This document shows positions 43,502 to 52,096 of a DNA stretch of 64,000 bases, in pieces (the first letter of the stretch is position 1; each line of letters begins with the position of its first letter). The stretch spans positions 2,219,001-2,283,000 of the forward strand of contig NZ_CP007033.1 in assembly GCF_000512895.1 (NCBI RefSeq), written 5' to 3'. The notes below the pieces were generated by a model. It ran no database searches. It was not told the origin of the DNA and worked only from the letters and a program-made list of their open reading frames with translations. The DNA is from Dehalobacter restrictus DSM 9455. Its GTDB lineage: Bacteria > Bacillota > Desulfitobacteriia > Desulfitobacteriales > Syntrophobotulaceae. Position numbers and translations under genes: made by a program.

Positions 43502-43525
43502 AAAAGGAGCTGTTAGCTCCTTTTC
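43502..43525 (+). terminator. Terminator after the small CxxC gene
   Basis: AAAAGGAGCT / AGCTCCTTTT hairpin followed on the plus strand by CTTTTTC. It overlaps the last codons of mecA on the other strand. Confidence 0.85.
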
Positions 43526-44136
43526 TTTTTCTCGAGGCGTTTTAAGATTTTTACGGCATCTTCCTCGATAATCGTTTCACCGTGCTCTTTGAGAAAAGTA
43601 TCCGTGGTCATGACAGATTCCCCAAATTCATCCAGTATCGCTTCAGCCAGTTTCTTTTTACGCGGGTTTCCAATATTGCTGATTGTCAGGTAATATTCAC
43701 CCTCATATTGGAACAACGCGGATTGAAGCTGGAGAATCCCCGGCAAAAGACGGACTGCGGAAATAACATCTTCGAATTCTTCAAACAAATATACCCATTG
43801 CTTTTCAGACGCAAACTTCGGAGAAGGGCGTGGATTCTTTTTCTTTTCTCCAAAAGCGGTTTGAATAATATGGTTAATTTCCGCATCAATTTGTTCTTCC
43901 TGCTTAATTACCGTTATGACAAATTCATCTTCTGAAGCAACAGTAGCCTGGATCCAGAAAGGCTGATCTAAACTAAAGTCTACCTCATCTCTGGCTTTTG
44001 AAATCAATTCCCAAAAAAACTGTTCAGTTCTCGCGGAACGTTGAAACAAGTCAGCAAGAGATATATTGCGATCTGCGAGCTCGGTAAAGGAGATAAAAAT
44101 GCGAACCGTATTGTCATTTACCTTAAGAATACGCAT
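43513..44136 (-). CDS. mecA: MecA-like ClpC adaptor protein
   Basis: A 207-residue protein. N-terminal substrate-binding part MRILKVNDNTVRIFISFTELADRNISLADLFQRSARTEQFFWELISKA; the C-terminal Clp-binding domain (about 115-205) has WVYLFEEFEDVISAVRLLPGILQLQSALFQYEGEYYLTI. MecA targets proteins (ComK in Bacillus) to ClpCP. ATG at 44136 with GAGAGGTGG upstream. Stop codon lies inside the terminator hairpin of the opposing gene. Confidence 0.93.
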   Translation of the reverse strand: MRILKVNDNTVRIFISFTELADRNISLADLFQRSARTEQFFWELISKARDEVDFSLDQPFWIQATVASEDEFVITVIKQEEQIDAEINHIIQTAFGEKKKNPRPSPKFASEKQWVYLFEEFEDVISAVRLLPGILQLQSALFQYEGEYYLTISNIGNPRKKKLAEAILDEFGESVMTTDTFLKEHGETIIEEDAVKILKRLEKKKRS

Positions 44137-44251
44137 AAGTTCCACCTCTCCTTTCCATGGACGTGATTGATAAAAACACGATTGCTTAATTATATTATAT
44201 CATGAGACGTCAATAATCAATTCCATTAAATGTCAAACATAAGCTATGCTA

Positions 44252-44704
44252 TTATATGAAATTGTCAGCTTGTCGGGTTAATACGCTGCATTGAACTACC
44301 TGTTTTTTCTGGTGAAGATAAGTGACTTCCACTAAATCGTTCTTATGAAGCTTATGGAAAGCAGCCGCATTAATACTTAACGTGAGTATCTCTTCTCCGC
44401 TGCGTAAAATGAGCGTATACTGCTCAGCTTCCGCCGTGAGGCTTTCGATGACCCCTTTCGATACTGCAGGGTCGTTCAGCCAATCCTGATTGTAATCCAT
44501 AAACATCAGGGAGTAAATAAAAACGATCAAGACCAGGAAAAGCGATTTGGCTGCAGCAAGAAATTTGCTGAAATAATTCTTTTCGGCCAACGCCTTTCTA
44601 AGTATAGAAAGACATTTTGTCCCTATAAAAATGCAGACAAGAAAAAGACCGCTCAAAGCCGGCCAACTAATTTTAAAAAGATATAAGTAATAGTCGATAT
44701 GCAC
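44252..44704 (-). CDS. Hypothetical membrane protein
   Basis: A 150-residue protein with two membrane helices (about 13-33 and 48-68), followed by a cytoplasmic/extracytoplasmic beta-rich domain (residues 80-140: YTLILRSGEEILTLSINAAAFHKLHKNDLVEVTYLHQKK), possibly OB-like. GTG start with AAGGA seven bases upstream, inside the end of the small rubredoxin-like gene region, so these two are cotranscribed. Not recognised. Confidence 0.65.
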   Translation of the reverse strand: MHIDYYLYLFKISWPALSGLFLVCIFIGTKCLSILRKALAEKNYFSKFLAAAKSLFLVLIVFIYSLMFMDYNQDWLNDPAVSKGVIESLTAEAEQYTLILRSGEEILTLSINAAAFHKLHKNDLVEVTYLHQKKQVVQCSVLTRQADNFI

Positions 44705-44706
44705 TG

Positions 44707-44817
44707 CTAATCCTTTTTCACTATCTTTTCTTTATCAGCGCCGCATTCGGGACATTGTTTTGGACGACATCTTCCTTCAGAGACCTTTTTGCATACACTG
44801 CATTCCCACAAAGCCAT
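44707..44817 (-). CDS. Rubredoxin-like (RCKP-type) mini protein
   Basis: A 36-residue protein: MALWECSVCKKVSEGRC then RPKQCPECGADKEKIVKKD. Two CxxC pairs (CSVC and CPEC) form a rubredoxin-like metal site; the R-C-x-P-K element fits the 'RCKP-type' small rubredoxin-like family. GGAGGG lies 9 bases upstream of the ATG. The stop is 2 bases before the GTG of the downstream membrane protein. Electron transfer or metal binding is inferred. Confidence 0.8.
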   Translation of the reverse strand: MALWECSVCKKVSEGRCRPKQCPECGADKEKIVKKD

Positions 44818-44943
44818 ACTCAGATGCCCTCCTTTTCTAATTTAAAATGAATTCAATTTTAAATTAATATAAATCAATATCTGAAAAAAGTCAAGTTAGC
44901 CTACCAAGCCTCCAGCCACCAGTAAACAGGCAGGCGGAGCCAA

Positions 44944-45372
44944 TCAGGCCAAAGCCTTTAAATCTTCCAGCTCATCGGTTCTAAAAATAAATGCCGGATC
45001 AAGCTGAACGATCAGTCTATCCGGGAGATTGACAATTCCTCCGATAAATGAGGCAGCAACCAAAGGAGGAGCCTGGACAACATTCTCGAGTGTCCTTACC
45101 TCAATGATCTCATCAACGGCAATGCCGACAACATTGTCATTAATTTTCATAATGATTGCAAAACCAGCCTCATTCCGGGACGGAATCGCAAATTTGGCAT
45201 GCAGATCAATCAACGGAATTGCCTGACCTCTGATAATAATAAGGCCCTTGACATGTCTCGAGCACTGTGGTACAGGATGAACTTCTGTCAACTGAGTTAT
45301 TTCCTGAACAGTCTCGATCGGGAGGCCGTATTCTTCGCTACCAAGTGAGAAAATGACGGATTGGGAGCCCAT
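44944..45372 (-). CDS. cheW: Chemotaxis coupling protein CheW
   Basis: A 142-residue CheW-fold protein: VIFSLGSEEYGLPIETVQEITQLTEVHPVPQCSRHVKGLIIIRGQAIPLIDLHAKF and VVGIAVDEIIEVRTLE. CheW links chemoreceptors to CheA; CheA itself is not in the window. Last gene of the sigma-D-type unit, following flgG by 40 bases. Confidence 0.92.
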   Translation of the reverse strand: MGSQSVIFSLGSEEYGLPIETVQEITQLTEVHPVPQCSRHVKGLIIIRGQAIPLIDLHAKFAIPSRNEAGFAIIMKINDNVVGIAVDEIIEVRTLENVVQAPPLVAASFIGGIVNLPDRLIVQLDPAFIFRTDELEDLKALA

Positions 45373-45412
45373 CGTAATCACCTCTTACACGTTTCTACTT
45401 TTTAGAAGCCGG

Positions 45413-46183
45413 TTAGACCTTTCCTATTTCATTGACGGCTTTCTGTAAAATTTCATCATTGGTTTGGACCACTTTTTGATTCGCTGAATACGAGCGCGTT
45501 ACCTGAATCATTTTGACCATTTGCGCATTTAGGTCGACGTTTGATTCCTCAATAAAACCTTGTTCAACCCGGATGTTTTTCGGTGGTATCTCCGTAGGCT
45601 GATTCTGGCTGTTATAAAGACTCGTAAGTCCGTCACGATCCAGATCTTCCGCAGGGATGTTCACAATTGTAAGTCTGTCTATGACCTGGCTGCTCTCAGT
45701 ACTGATAATTGTTCCATCCTGCAGAATGGTGAAATCGTCCGGCAAAGGGCCGATTGCTCCATTTTGACCAAGAACAAGATTACCGCCTGCTGTTCTGAGC
45801 ATGCCGGAAGGATCAACCTGAAAATGTCCGTTTCTGGTATAACGTTCCCCGTCAAGCGTTTCAATGGCGAAAAAGCCGTCACCGTTAAGCGCCACATCAG
45901 TCATATTCCCGGTTTCCCGGATCAAACCGGGTTCTGTGCTGTATAAGACTTTCTCCGCGTAGACACCCGTTCCCATGATTCCCAGTGGAACATTTTCCGA
46001 AGGCTTATCACTGGTCGTAGAAGGGGTAAGCCTGCTGACCAGCAGACGCGGAAATGAAGTGACTCTTTCACTTTCCTCGAGATAACCGGGATTGTTCATG
46101 TTTTCAAGATTCCGGTCTATTGCCTCACTCTGTTGGTTATTCATAATCATACCTGAAGCTGCTGTATATAATCCTCTGAGCAA
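45413..46183 (-). CDS. flgG: Flagellar basal-body rod protein FlgG
   Basis: A 256-residue axial protein. N-terminal LRGLYTAASGMIMNNQQSEAIDRNLENMNNPGYLE, middle DVALNGDGFFAIETLDGERYTRNGHFQVDPSG and C-terminal GFIEESNVDLNAQMVKMIQVTRSYSANQKVVQTNDEILQKAVNEIGKV are the FlgF/FlgG signatures. The TTG at 46183 gives the standard M-LRGLYTAASGM start with GGAGGGG upstream; a GTG three codons earlier is alternative. Distal rod subunit; it could equally be FlhP/FlhO. Confidence 0.88.
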   Translation of the reverse strand: MLRGLYTAASGMIMNNQQSEAIDRNLENMNNPGYLEESERVTSFPRLLVSRLTPSTTSDKPSENVPLGIMGTGVYAEKVLYSTEPGLIRETGNMTDVALNGDGFFAIETLDGERYTRNGHFQVDPSGMLRTAGGNLVLGQNGAIGPLPDDFTILQDGTIISTESSQVIDRLTIVNIPAEDLDRDGLTSLYNSQNQPTEIPPKNIRVEQGFIEESNVDLNAQMVKMIQVTRSYSANQKVVQTNDEILQKAVNEIGKV

Positions 46184-46223
46184 AAAACTCACGCCCCTCC
46201 AACGAACGTTTATTCTTGGATAG

Positions 46224-46631
46224 CTATTCTTGAATTGCCTGTTTCAGCATGGAAAGATGCATCGTCAGCATCCTGGATAATGAATTGTATTGAAGCGTAT
46301 TTTCTGCAAGCCTGGTCATTTCGAGGTCAATATCCACGTTATTTCCGTCATTGCGGTAGGTGGTGTTCTCATCCTTAACTACAAAGCCGTCTGAAGTCAG
46401 CCCTGTCCCGATAATAGGGATATGGCCGGGCTCTGTACCGGATACTGCTGCTGTATTGTTCATGCTGTCCATCGTGGCCTGCAGGATTTTATCGAAACTA
46501 ACATCTGATCTTTTAAAATCGGGCGTGTCATTATTAGCAATATTGTCGGCTAAGACACGCTGACGCAGTCCGAGTCCATCCAACCCGCCCTCGAGTAAAT
46601 TAAAAATCGGACTATCCAGCCAACCTGCCAT
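46224..46631 (-). CDS. flgB: Flagellar basal-body rod protein FlgB
   Basis: A 135-residue proximal rod protein. LRQRVLADNIANNDTPDFKRSDVSFDKIL and the C-terminal GNNVDIDLEMTRLAENTLQYNSLSRMLTMHLSMLKQAIQ are diagnostic. Start ATG at 46631, six bases after GAGGAG and two bases after the preceding stop. In Bacillus flgB heads the fla/che operon with flgC and fliE; here it is in the late unit with neither neighbour. Confidence 0.9.
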   Translation of the reverse strand: MAGWLDSPIFNLLEGGLDGLGLRQRVLADNIANNDTPDFKRSDVSFDKILQATMDSMNNTAAVSGTEPGHIPIIGTGLTSDGFVVKDENTTYRNDGNNVDIDLEMTRLAENTLQYNSLSRMLTMHLSMLKQAIQE

Positions 46632-46633
46632 AC

Positions 46634-47467
46634 TCATCTCCTCATCGCAATAGTTTGAACCGTCATCTCATCTTGATCCTGCCTTAGCCTTAATTCCACC
46701 TGATAGGCTCTTTGAATCTGGATCAGATCCGTCATCGAGCTTAACAAATTGGCATTGGATTTTTCCAGCATACCACTCTTAATAATTCCACAGCCGTCCT
46801 CACCTGGGACTTCTTCAACTGCTTTACCTGAAGCATCGGTAGACAGGAAAATATTATTGCCTGTGTGTTCCAAACCATTAGGGTTAGCAAATCGAAAAAG
46901 CAGCACTTTACCTAATTGAACTCTATTGTCCTGGCTTTCTTCATCATTAGAATTCTGATCATCAGAAGAGTACTCTGTATCCTCTTCTGATGTGGCTATT
47001 TTTACACCACTGATAATCCCTTTATCATCTATACTGATCTCTGAAACATCCCCGGGTATAGTAATCCGCGGCTCAAGCAGCATACCTTGGTTATTTACTA
47101 GGTTACCCGCACCGTCCTTGCTAAAAATTCCTGCGCGTGTATACCCTAGCTGTCCATTCGGCATTCTAACCTGAAAAAAACCATCCCCGACAATAGCCAT
47201 GTCAAAATCATTACCTGAATTCGCAAGGTTACCCTGGCTAAAATCAAACCGGTTTCCGGTGTAGAGATTAATATTCAAAACCGGTTTTCCGCTTCCCGGC
47301 ACACCACCATACAGAGCTATTGTATTGCTGTAATCCTGCGCATCATAGCCTTCTTCAACGGAGAGCAGCTGCGCTTTAAACCCTGAAGACAGATTATTGG
47401 CCATGTTATTACCGACCCGGTCTATTCTGCTTTGCAGGGTACGGAGATATTCTGTGGATACCTGCAT
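46634..47467 (-). CDS. Flagellar rod/hook-basal protein, FlgF/FlgG-like
   Basis: A 277-residue flagellar axial protein. N-terminus MQVSTEYLRTLQSRIDRVGNNMANNLSSGFKAQLL; middle DMAIVGDGFFQVRMPNGQLGYTRAGIFSKDGAG; C-terminal GMLEKSNANLLSSMTDLIQIQRAYQVELRLRQDQDEMTVQTIAMRR. Between about 170 and 195 it has an acidic Asp/Glu/Ser insertion not usual in the family. GGAG five to seven bases before the ATG at 47467. Probably the FlgF-like rod subunit. Confidence 0.82.
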   Translation of the reverse strand: MQVSTEYLRTLQSRIDRVGNNMANNLSSGFKAQLLSVEEGYDAQDYSNTIALYGGVPGSGKPVLNINLYTGNRFDFSQGNLANSGNDFDMAIVGDGFFQVRMPNGQLGYTRAGIFSKDGAGNLVNNQGMLLEPRITIPGDVSEISIDDKGIISGVKIATSEEDTEYSSDDQNSNDEESQDNRVQLGKVLLFRFANPNGLEHTGNNIFLSTDASGKAVEEVPGEDGCGIIKSGMLEKSNANLLSSMTDLIQIQRAYQVELRLRQDQDEMTVQTIAMRR

Positions 47468-47610
47468 ATCCTTTACTCCTTTTACTCTTTCGTCGCAAAA
47501 TAACATTCAAGCTCATAAATGTTTAAACATCTAATTCTCTGTAAAAGCCTAAATTCCTTTAATCTTTTGATTACATCTTTTTACTACATATACCATTCAT
47601 AGCTGGATTA

Positions 47611-48534
47611 TTAGTTCCGCTTCAAGTCGATCAGTTCCTGCAGAAGCGTATCGGATACCGTGATAACCCTGGAATTGGCCTGGAACCCGCGTTGGGTCAC
47701 GATCATGTCCGTAAACTCCTGGGAAAGGTCAACGTTGGACATTTCCAGGTAATTCGGGATAATCATCCCGCGGCCCTTTGCTCCCGGCGAATCGATAGCG
47801 GCAGGTCCGGAGTTATTGCTCTCGGAGTAATAGTTATTTCCTTCTGCAGTTAAACCACCCGGATTCGGGAATGTCGCAATGGCGATTTTAAACATCGCCT
47901 TCGTTACCGAGTATATTCCGTCGGAATAAACGCCCGTAACGACACCATCCTGACCGATGCTATAGCTCGACAAGGTATAATCTGTATCTCCGGTAAGCGT
48001 TTCACCAAGCTTAAACTTGATGCCATTCGGAACAGGAGGATTTCCCCACGGATTAGCCGCATCAGGGGTAACCACAGCCGCTGTGGTCGCGTTTCCTGCA
48101 GTAACAGCACAGACACTGGTATACCCCTGAACCTTAGCGCCGGTTCCCACATTAATTAAAGTGCCGTCTTTATCAAAATCAAAATTACCAACGCGGGTGT
48201 ACACATTGTTGGTCCCGGTATTCAAGACAAACATTCCTTCTCCCTGGATCATCATGTCGGTGGCTTTTCCCGTATATTGTGAACTGCCCTGGCCCATGAC
48301 TTTATCCACAGAACCAAGGATGCTGCCTAAACCGATGCTGACGCCATTCGTCCCCCCCATCGTTGTTGTCGGCGCGGAAGCTCCGCGGATCTGCTGGCCG
48401 AGCATCGTTGCAAAACTGGCCCTCTGCCTTTTATAACCGGCAGTATTCACATTCGCAATATTATTACCGATGATGTCCATACTGGTTTGATGATTTTTCA
48501 GACCGGTAATGGCTGAATATAATGAACGCATCAT
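47611..48534 (-). CDS. flgE: Flagellar hook protein FlgE
   Basis: A 307-residue axial protein with MRSLYSAITGLKNHQTSMDIIGNNIANVNTAGYKRQRASFATMLGQQ, then SSQYTGKATDMMIQGEGMFVLNTGTNNVYTRVGNFDFDKDG and C-terminal GMIIPNYLEMSNVDLSQEFTDMIVTQRGFQANSRVITVSDTLLQELIDLKR. The fliK-flgD-flgE order supports hook protein; it is shorter than E. coli FlgE (about 400), as in many Firmicutes. About 140 bases separate it from the next gene. Confidence 0.9.
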   Translation of the reverse strand: MMRSLYSAITGLKNHQTSMDIIGNNIANVNTAGYKRQRASFATMLGQQIRGASAPTTTMGGTNGVSIGLGSILGSVDKVMGQGSSQYTGKATDMMIQGEGMFVLNTGTNNVYTRVGNFDFDKDGTLINVGTGAKVQGYTSVCAVTAGNATTAAVVTPDAANPWGNPPVPNGIKFKLGETLTGDTDYTLSSYSIGQDGVVTGVYSDGIYSVTKAMFKIAIATFPNPGGLTAEGNNYYSESNNSGPAAIDSPGAKGRGMIIPNYLEMSNVDLSQEFTDMIVTQRGFQANSRVITVSDTLLQELIDLKRN

Positions 48535-48560
48535 AAGGCGCTACCTCCAATAATTATTTT

Positions 48561-49037
48561 TTATTCCGTAACGGGATCAGCGGTTCCGGCTTCTCTTATT
48601 TCCAGAATATCTTCCATACCCAGCGCTTGGTCGCCGATCATCAGTGTTAAAGAACCCTCCGACCATTTAACTGAGGAGATTGTTCCCGTGATTTTTTCTG
48701 TTTTCCCATCGGTCGTGATTTGCCCGACAACCTCTTTGCCGATCATCGCAGCACCTTGGGTAAGCAGCGATTGGCTGTTTAACGTAACCATACTTTCCTT
48801 CAATTCATCAATCGCCGTTGCCATATTGCCCATTTGTTCCAGAGAGCTGAACTGAGCAAGCTGGGCAACAAACTGGGAATTGTCCATCGGAGACATTGGA
48901 TCCTGGTTTTTCAACTGAGCAATCAAAAGCTGAAGAAAAGCCTGTTTATCCAAAGCTGCATTGTCGGTACTGCTTTTGGTGTCTGTGGGTTTGGTTGTAT
49001 CCGTCGTCGAACCGGCTACATGATAAACGCTTGCCAT
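48561..49037 (-). CDS. flgD: Flagellar hook assembly scaffold FlgD
   Basis: A 158-residue hook-capping protein. Conserved N-terminal half LDKQAFLQLLIAQLKNQDPMSPMDNSQFVAQLAQFSSLEQMGNM. The C-terminal half (GKEVVGQITTDGKTEKITGTISSVKWSEGSLTLMIG) is short. GAGGAGG before the ATG. Directly after fliK. Confidence 0.95.
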   Translation of the reverse strand: MASVYHVAGSTTDTTKPTDTKSSTDNAALDKQAFLQLLIAQLKNQDPMSPMDNSQFVAQLAQFSSLEQMGNMATAIDELKESMVTLNSQSLLTQGAAMIGKEVVGQITTDGKTEKITGTISSVKWSEGSLTLMIGDQALGMEDILEIREAGTADPVTE

Positions 49038-49052
49038 CGTTTCCTCCTCGTT

Positions 49053-50330
49053 TTAGACACTGACATTAATGCGATTGCCCTGTATATTTGAAGTCAGGTA
49101 AGAAGTAAACACCGGCAAAATACCGCCTGCCTCTTCTTGAAGGGTTAAGGCTGTCTCCTGCTGACTGCGGTAATTGCTCCTGTCCTGTGAAGACTGCTGG
49201 TCATTCTGACGGTAGCCCATTTCCAGCGTTCCGCACGAAACACCGATCTGGGCAAGACCGTTCCGAAGGTCCTGCAGATTGTTCTGGAGCAAAGATCCCG
49301 TAGCCTGCTCAGAAGCATTAAGGACCAGATGCAGCTGCCCATTCTCCAGCTTCATCGATACATTCAGCTTTCCAAGATCCTGCGGCTGCAACTGAATGGT
49401 GAGCTCCTTAATCTCTCGAGAATTCAGACCCTGTTTGTTCAGAATGTCCAAAACCTGGTTCCAGACCGAATTTGCACTAAGCGATCCTGCTTTCCCACTG
49501 CTTAAATCCGTCATTGAACCGGAAAGCGCCGCATCGGTCTTGTCTCCCGAACCAAAGATCTGGTTGGGGTCTATCATGCTGTCCATCGCGTGGTTTTGAG
49601 CGTCATCGGCCGCTGCCACACCGGTTAGGTTATCCTGGACTGCCGTGTCCAAATTGTCTGCTCCGTACTTATCTTGAATCAGAGATAATTTATCGGACAG
49701 CCAGTTAAGCAGCTTCGCATTCGTATTAAAAACGTTTGTTGCTTGATTATTCTGGTTTTTCTGTGAAATAATTTCCCCAGAAAGTTCTTTTAAATAACCT
49801 ACTATATCATCCAACTCCGCTGGATCGAGAGAATTGGCTGTTGAACTAGAAATCCCTTTTAGTCCGAAAGCCTTCAGGTAATTCCCAAGGTGCAAACCTT
49901 CACCCTTAGCCATAATCTTATCGGGTTGCCCTGCTGATGAGGATAGAACCTCTTTCAAGGCTTGTTCAAGCATCATCCAGGCAGCATTGCTTTCTTTTAA
50001 CGCTGAACCTGATACCCGGGAACTATTTTGGTCTCCGTTTGATCCGGAAGTGGCCTCCATGCCAGCCGGAAATAAATTTTGAAGAAATTGCAGATATGTG
50101 CCCAGTTCCGAAGCCATCCCGTCAGAAACGGTGTCTTCTCCGGAATTGGAATCCGAACGATCTCCCGCCACTTCTCCAAGCGTTTGTTCATCAGCCTTGC
50201 TGGAAGGATCCAAATTCTGCATAAAAAGCGCAAACAGAAGGTTGTTCTGGTCAATGCCCTTCCCTTCTTTTCCTGCTGCAGAATCCGTTTTTGCTCCTTC
50301 AACATTGACAGGCGTCAAAACTACATTCAT
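49053..50330 (-). CDS. fliK: Flagellar hook-length control protein FliK
   Basis: A 425-residue protein: a long, low-complexity, Ser/Asn/Gln/Asp-rich N-terminal part (to about 305) and a C-terminal Flg_hook domain (LTIQLQPQDLGKLNVSMKLENGQLHLVLNASEQATGSLLQNNLQDLRNGLAQIGV). FliK measures hook length and switches the FlhB gate. AGGAGG lies before the ATG. First gene of the unit behind a sigma-D promoter. Confidence 0.92.
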   Translation of the reverse strand: MNVVLTPVNVEGAKTDSAAGKEGKGIDQNNLLFALFMQNLDPSSKADEQTLGEVAGDRSDSNSGEDTVSDGMASELGTYLQFLQNLFPAGMEATSGSNGDQNSSRVSGSALKESNAAWMMLEQALKEVLSSSAGQPDKIMAKGEGLHLGNYLKAFGLKGISSSTANSLDPAELDDIVGYLKELSGEIISQKNQNNQATNVFNTNAKLLNWLSDKLSLIQDKYGADNLDTAVQDNLTGVAAADDAQNHAMDSMIDPNQIFGSGDKTDAALSGSMTDLSSGKAGSLSANSVWNQVLDILNKQGLNSREIKELTIQLQPQDLGKLNVSMKLENGQLHLVLNASEQATGSLLQNNLQDLRNGLAQIGVSCGTLEMGYRQNDQQSSQDRSNYRSQQETALTLQEEAGGILPVFTSYLTSNIQGNRINVSV

Positions 50331-50359
50331 CCTTTCACCTCCTTGTACTGCTATTCAAT

Positions 50360-50387
50360 ATATCGGCAAACTTTCGTCCGGACTTTA
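50360..50387 (-). promoter_or_regulatory. Sigma-D (sigma-28) promoter upstream of fliK
   Basis: Minus strand TAAA (50384-50387), 16 bases, GCCGATAT (50360-50367). This matches the sigma-28 consensus TAAA-N15-GCCGATAA. It lies 30 bases before the fliK start and directly behind the terminator that ends the sigD transcript. Confidence 0.85.
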
Positions 50388-50404
50388 GTGTCTGTCAAAT
50401 AAAA

Positions 50405-50431
50405 AAACCATTTTGTCCTCAAAAATGGTTT
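50405..50431 (-). terminator. Terminator at the end of the early flagellar operon
   Basis: AAACCATTTT / AAAATGGTTT stem, 7-base loop, followed by TTTTATTT on the minus strand. It begins within the sigD stop codon and separates the early operon from the sigma-D unit. Confidence 0.85.
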
Positions 50432-51182
50432 AAAAAATATTTTTTTTCTGTCTCCCGAGATAGCCCCGTAACCGTAAGATGGCTTGAGAATGAATTTGGG
50501 AGATCCGCGATTCCGATAAGTTCATCACCGCCGATATCTCTTTTAAAGTCAACTCTTCCCGGTAATATAAAGCGATCACCAGCTTCTCTTTCTCTGATAA
50601 TTTCTCAATGGCTTCTGTCAAAATTTGTTTCTGCTCCTCTTTTTCGATCTGGCCGAACGAATCCTGCGAGCTCGGGTCGATGATCAAATCAAGAGGTGAA
50701 CCGGTAATGTCCTCGTTATCATGGAAATTGGCATCTTCGATCGATACAAGTGTCATATACTGTCCCTGCAGCAAGGTCGCATTCAATTCATCAACGGAAA
50801 TATCCAGATGCCGGGCTGCTTCTTCCAGTGTTGGGCTGCGTCCGAGCTGGTTTTCCAGCTGAGCATAACCCTGGGTAACCTGTTTAACCTTCTGACGGGC
50901 CGAATGCGGAACCCAATCCATCGATCTTAATCCGTCGATGATCGAACCCCTGATTCTTAACGTTGCGTACGTTTCAAATTTCACGCTGCGGGAAGGGTCA
51001 AATCTCTGAAGCGCATCCAGTAATCCAAATACGCCGTAACCGAATAAGTCTTCCTGATCAATATGTTCCGGCAGTGACATCGCCAGCCGACCTGCAATCC
51101 TCTTCACGAGCGGCAGGAATTTCTCTAAATGCTCTTCTGTCCATACAGCTTGTTTGGGTGTATTATATTGTCCTTGATACAT
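50430..51182 (-). CDS. sigD: Flagellar sigma factor sigma-D (FliA/sigma-28)
   Basis: A 250-residue sigma-28. Region 2 (LPLVKRIAGRLAMSLPEHIDQEDLFGYGVFGLLDALQRFDPSRSVKFETYATLRIRGSIIDGLRSMDWVPHSARQ), region 3 and region 4 (LVIALYYREELTLKEISAVMNLSESRISQIHSQAILRLRGYL). The signature WVPHSARQ is typical. Transcribes late flagellar genes and is held by FlgM until hook completion; flgM is not in the window. AAGGAGGTG before the ATG. Confidence 0.96.
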   Translation of the reverse strand: MYQGQYNTPKQAVWTEEHLEKFLPLVKRIAGRLAMSLPEHIDQEDLFGYGVFGLLDALQRFDPSRSVKFETYATLRIRGSIIDGLRSMDWVPHSARQKVKQVTQGYAQLENQLGRSPTLEEAARHLDISVDELNATLLQGQYMTLVSIEDANFHDNEDITGSPLDLIIDPSSQDSFGQIEKEEQKQILTEAIEKLSEKEKLVIALYYREELTLKEISAVMNLSESRISQIHSQAILRLRGYLGRQKKNIF

Positions 51183-51197
51183 GCGGCTTACACCTCC

Positions 51198-51614
51198 TTA
51201 CTGATCATCACTCCAGCCCATTTTTCTGACAATCTCCGCTCTGGCCGCTGCATCCGGCAAATGATCCATCATCTGGTTGTTGATTTGGCCCGGAACCCGT
51301 TTTTTCAGTGACTGAAGGCTCTCTTTCGGCTGCCCCGTCTCGTAGGGAGCGTTATCGTCCTGACTTTCAGTATCCCCTAGGAAGATATCGATTCTGGAAG
51401 ACGGTTTTTCTTCTTTAACCGGAGGAGCAACTCCGTTCCATAATAGAATAAGCCCTTTGCCTAAAAGATAAATAAATAAAAAAGCCAGTATGGTTCGGAG
51501 TATAATAGCAGGATAACGATAACCGTTGAAGATGGAAAACACCAGAACAATTCCGGCGCTGACAACTGACAGTCTGAATGCGTTTTCTTCAAGTTTTTTA
51601 TCAGACTCCACCAT
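51198..51614 (-). CDS. Hypothetical membrane protein of the fla/che operon
   Basis: A 138-residue protein with two membrane helices (about 14-31 and 39-60), then a soluble Ser/Glu/Gln-rich tail (PSSRIDIFLGDTESQDDNAPYE ... INNQMMDHLPDAAARAEIVRKMGWSDDQ). Its ATG overlaps the cheD stop (TAATG) and it precedes sigD by 15 bases. The position recalls Bacillus swrB near sigD, but no sequence relation is visible. Not recognised. Confidence 0.7.
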   Translation of the reverse strand: MVESDKKLEENAFRLSVVSAGIVLVFSIFNGYRYPAIILRTILAFLFIYLLGKGLILLWNGVAPPVKEEKPSSRIDIFLGDTESQDDNAPYETGQPKESLQSLKKRVPGQINNQMMDHLPDAAARAEIVRKMGWSDDQ

Positions 51615-52096
51615 TAGATCACCTTTTCCCCATGGTTAATCGTTCTCACATGCAAATCGCCAGATTGAATATCAAAAGTGATCGTCCGCCCGAAGCTGCC
51701 GCCAACGTCATAGACGAGCAGAGGAACCCCGACCTTCTTTAATTCCTGTTCCACTGCCTGCGCGTTGCGCTCTCCGATTTTCAAGAGCGGTGCCTTATTC
51801 CCAAACGAAAACATCTGAGACCCGCCGGCCATTTTGGCTTTGAGTCTCGATCTCATGACCCCTAACTTAAGCATTTCCTCAAGCATCATGGCCAGGCACG
51901 TATCAGCATACTTTGCCGGATTGCCCTGAAGGCTCTCCAAAGAGCTTGGAAGCATGATATGGGCCATTCCTCCGATCTGGGTTGACGGATCATAGACACA
52001 TATCCCGATACACGAACCCAGGCCGGCCGTCATCAGCTTGTCAGGCGCTCTTCCTACTTTGTAATCAGCCATCCCTACAACGATCATCTTGCTCAT
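51614..52096 (-). CDS. cheD: Chemoreceptor glutamine deamidase CheD
   Basis: A 160-residue CheD. Catalytic Cys in GLGSCIGICVYD, His in GGMAHIMLP, with KMAGGSQMF and GERNAQAVEQELKKVGVPLLVYDVGGSFGRTI. Deamidates receptors and stimulates CheC. Overlaps cheC by 4 bases (ATGA) and the next gene by one. Confidence 0.95.
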   Translation of the reverse strand: MSKMIVVGMADYKVGRAPDKLMTAGLGSCIGICVYDPSTQIGGMAHIMLPSSLESLQGNPAKYADTCLAMMLEEMLKLGVMRSRLKAKMAGGSQMFSFGNKAPLLKIGERNAQAVEQELKKVGVPLLVYDVGGSFGRTITFDIQSGDLHVRTINHGEKVI

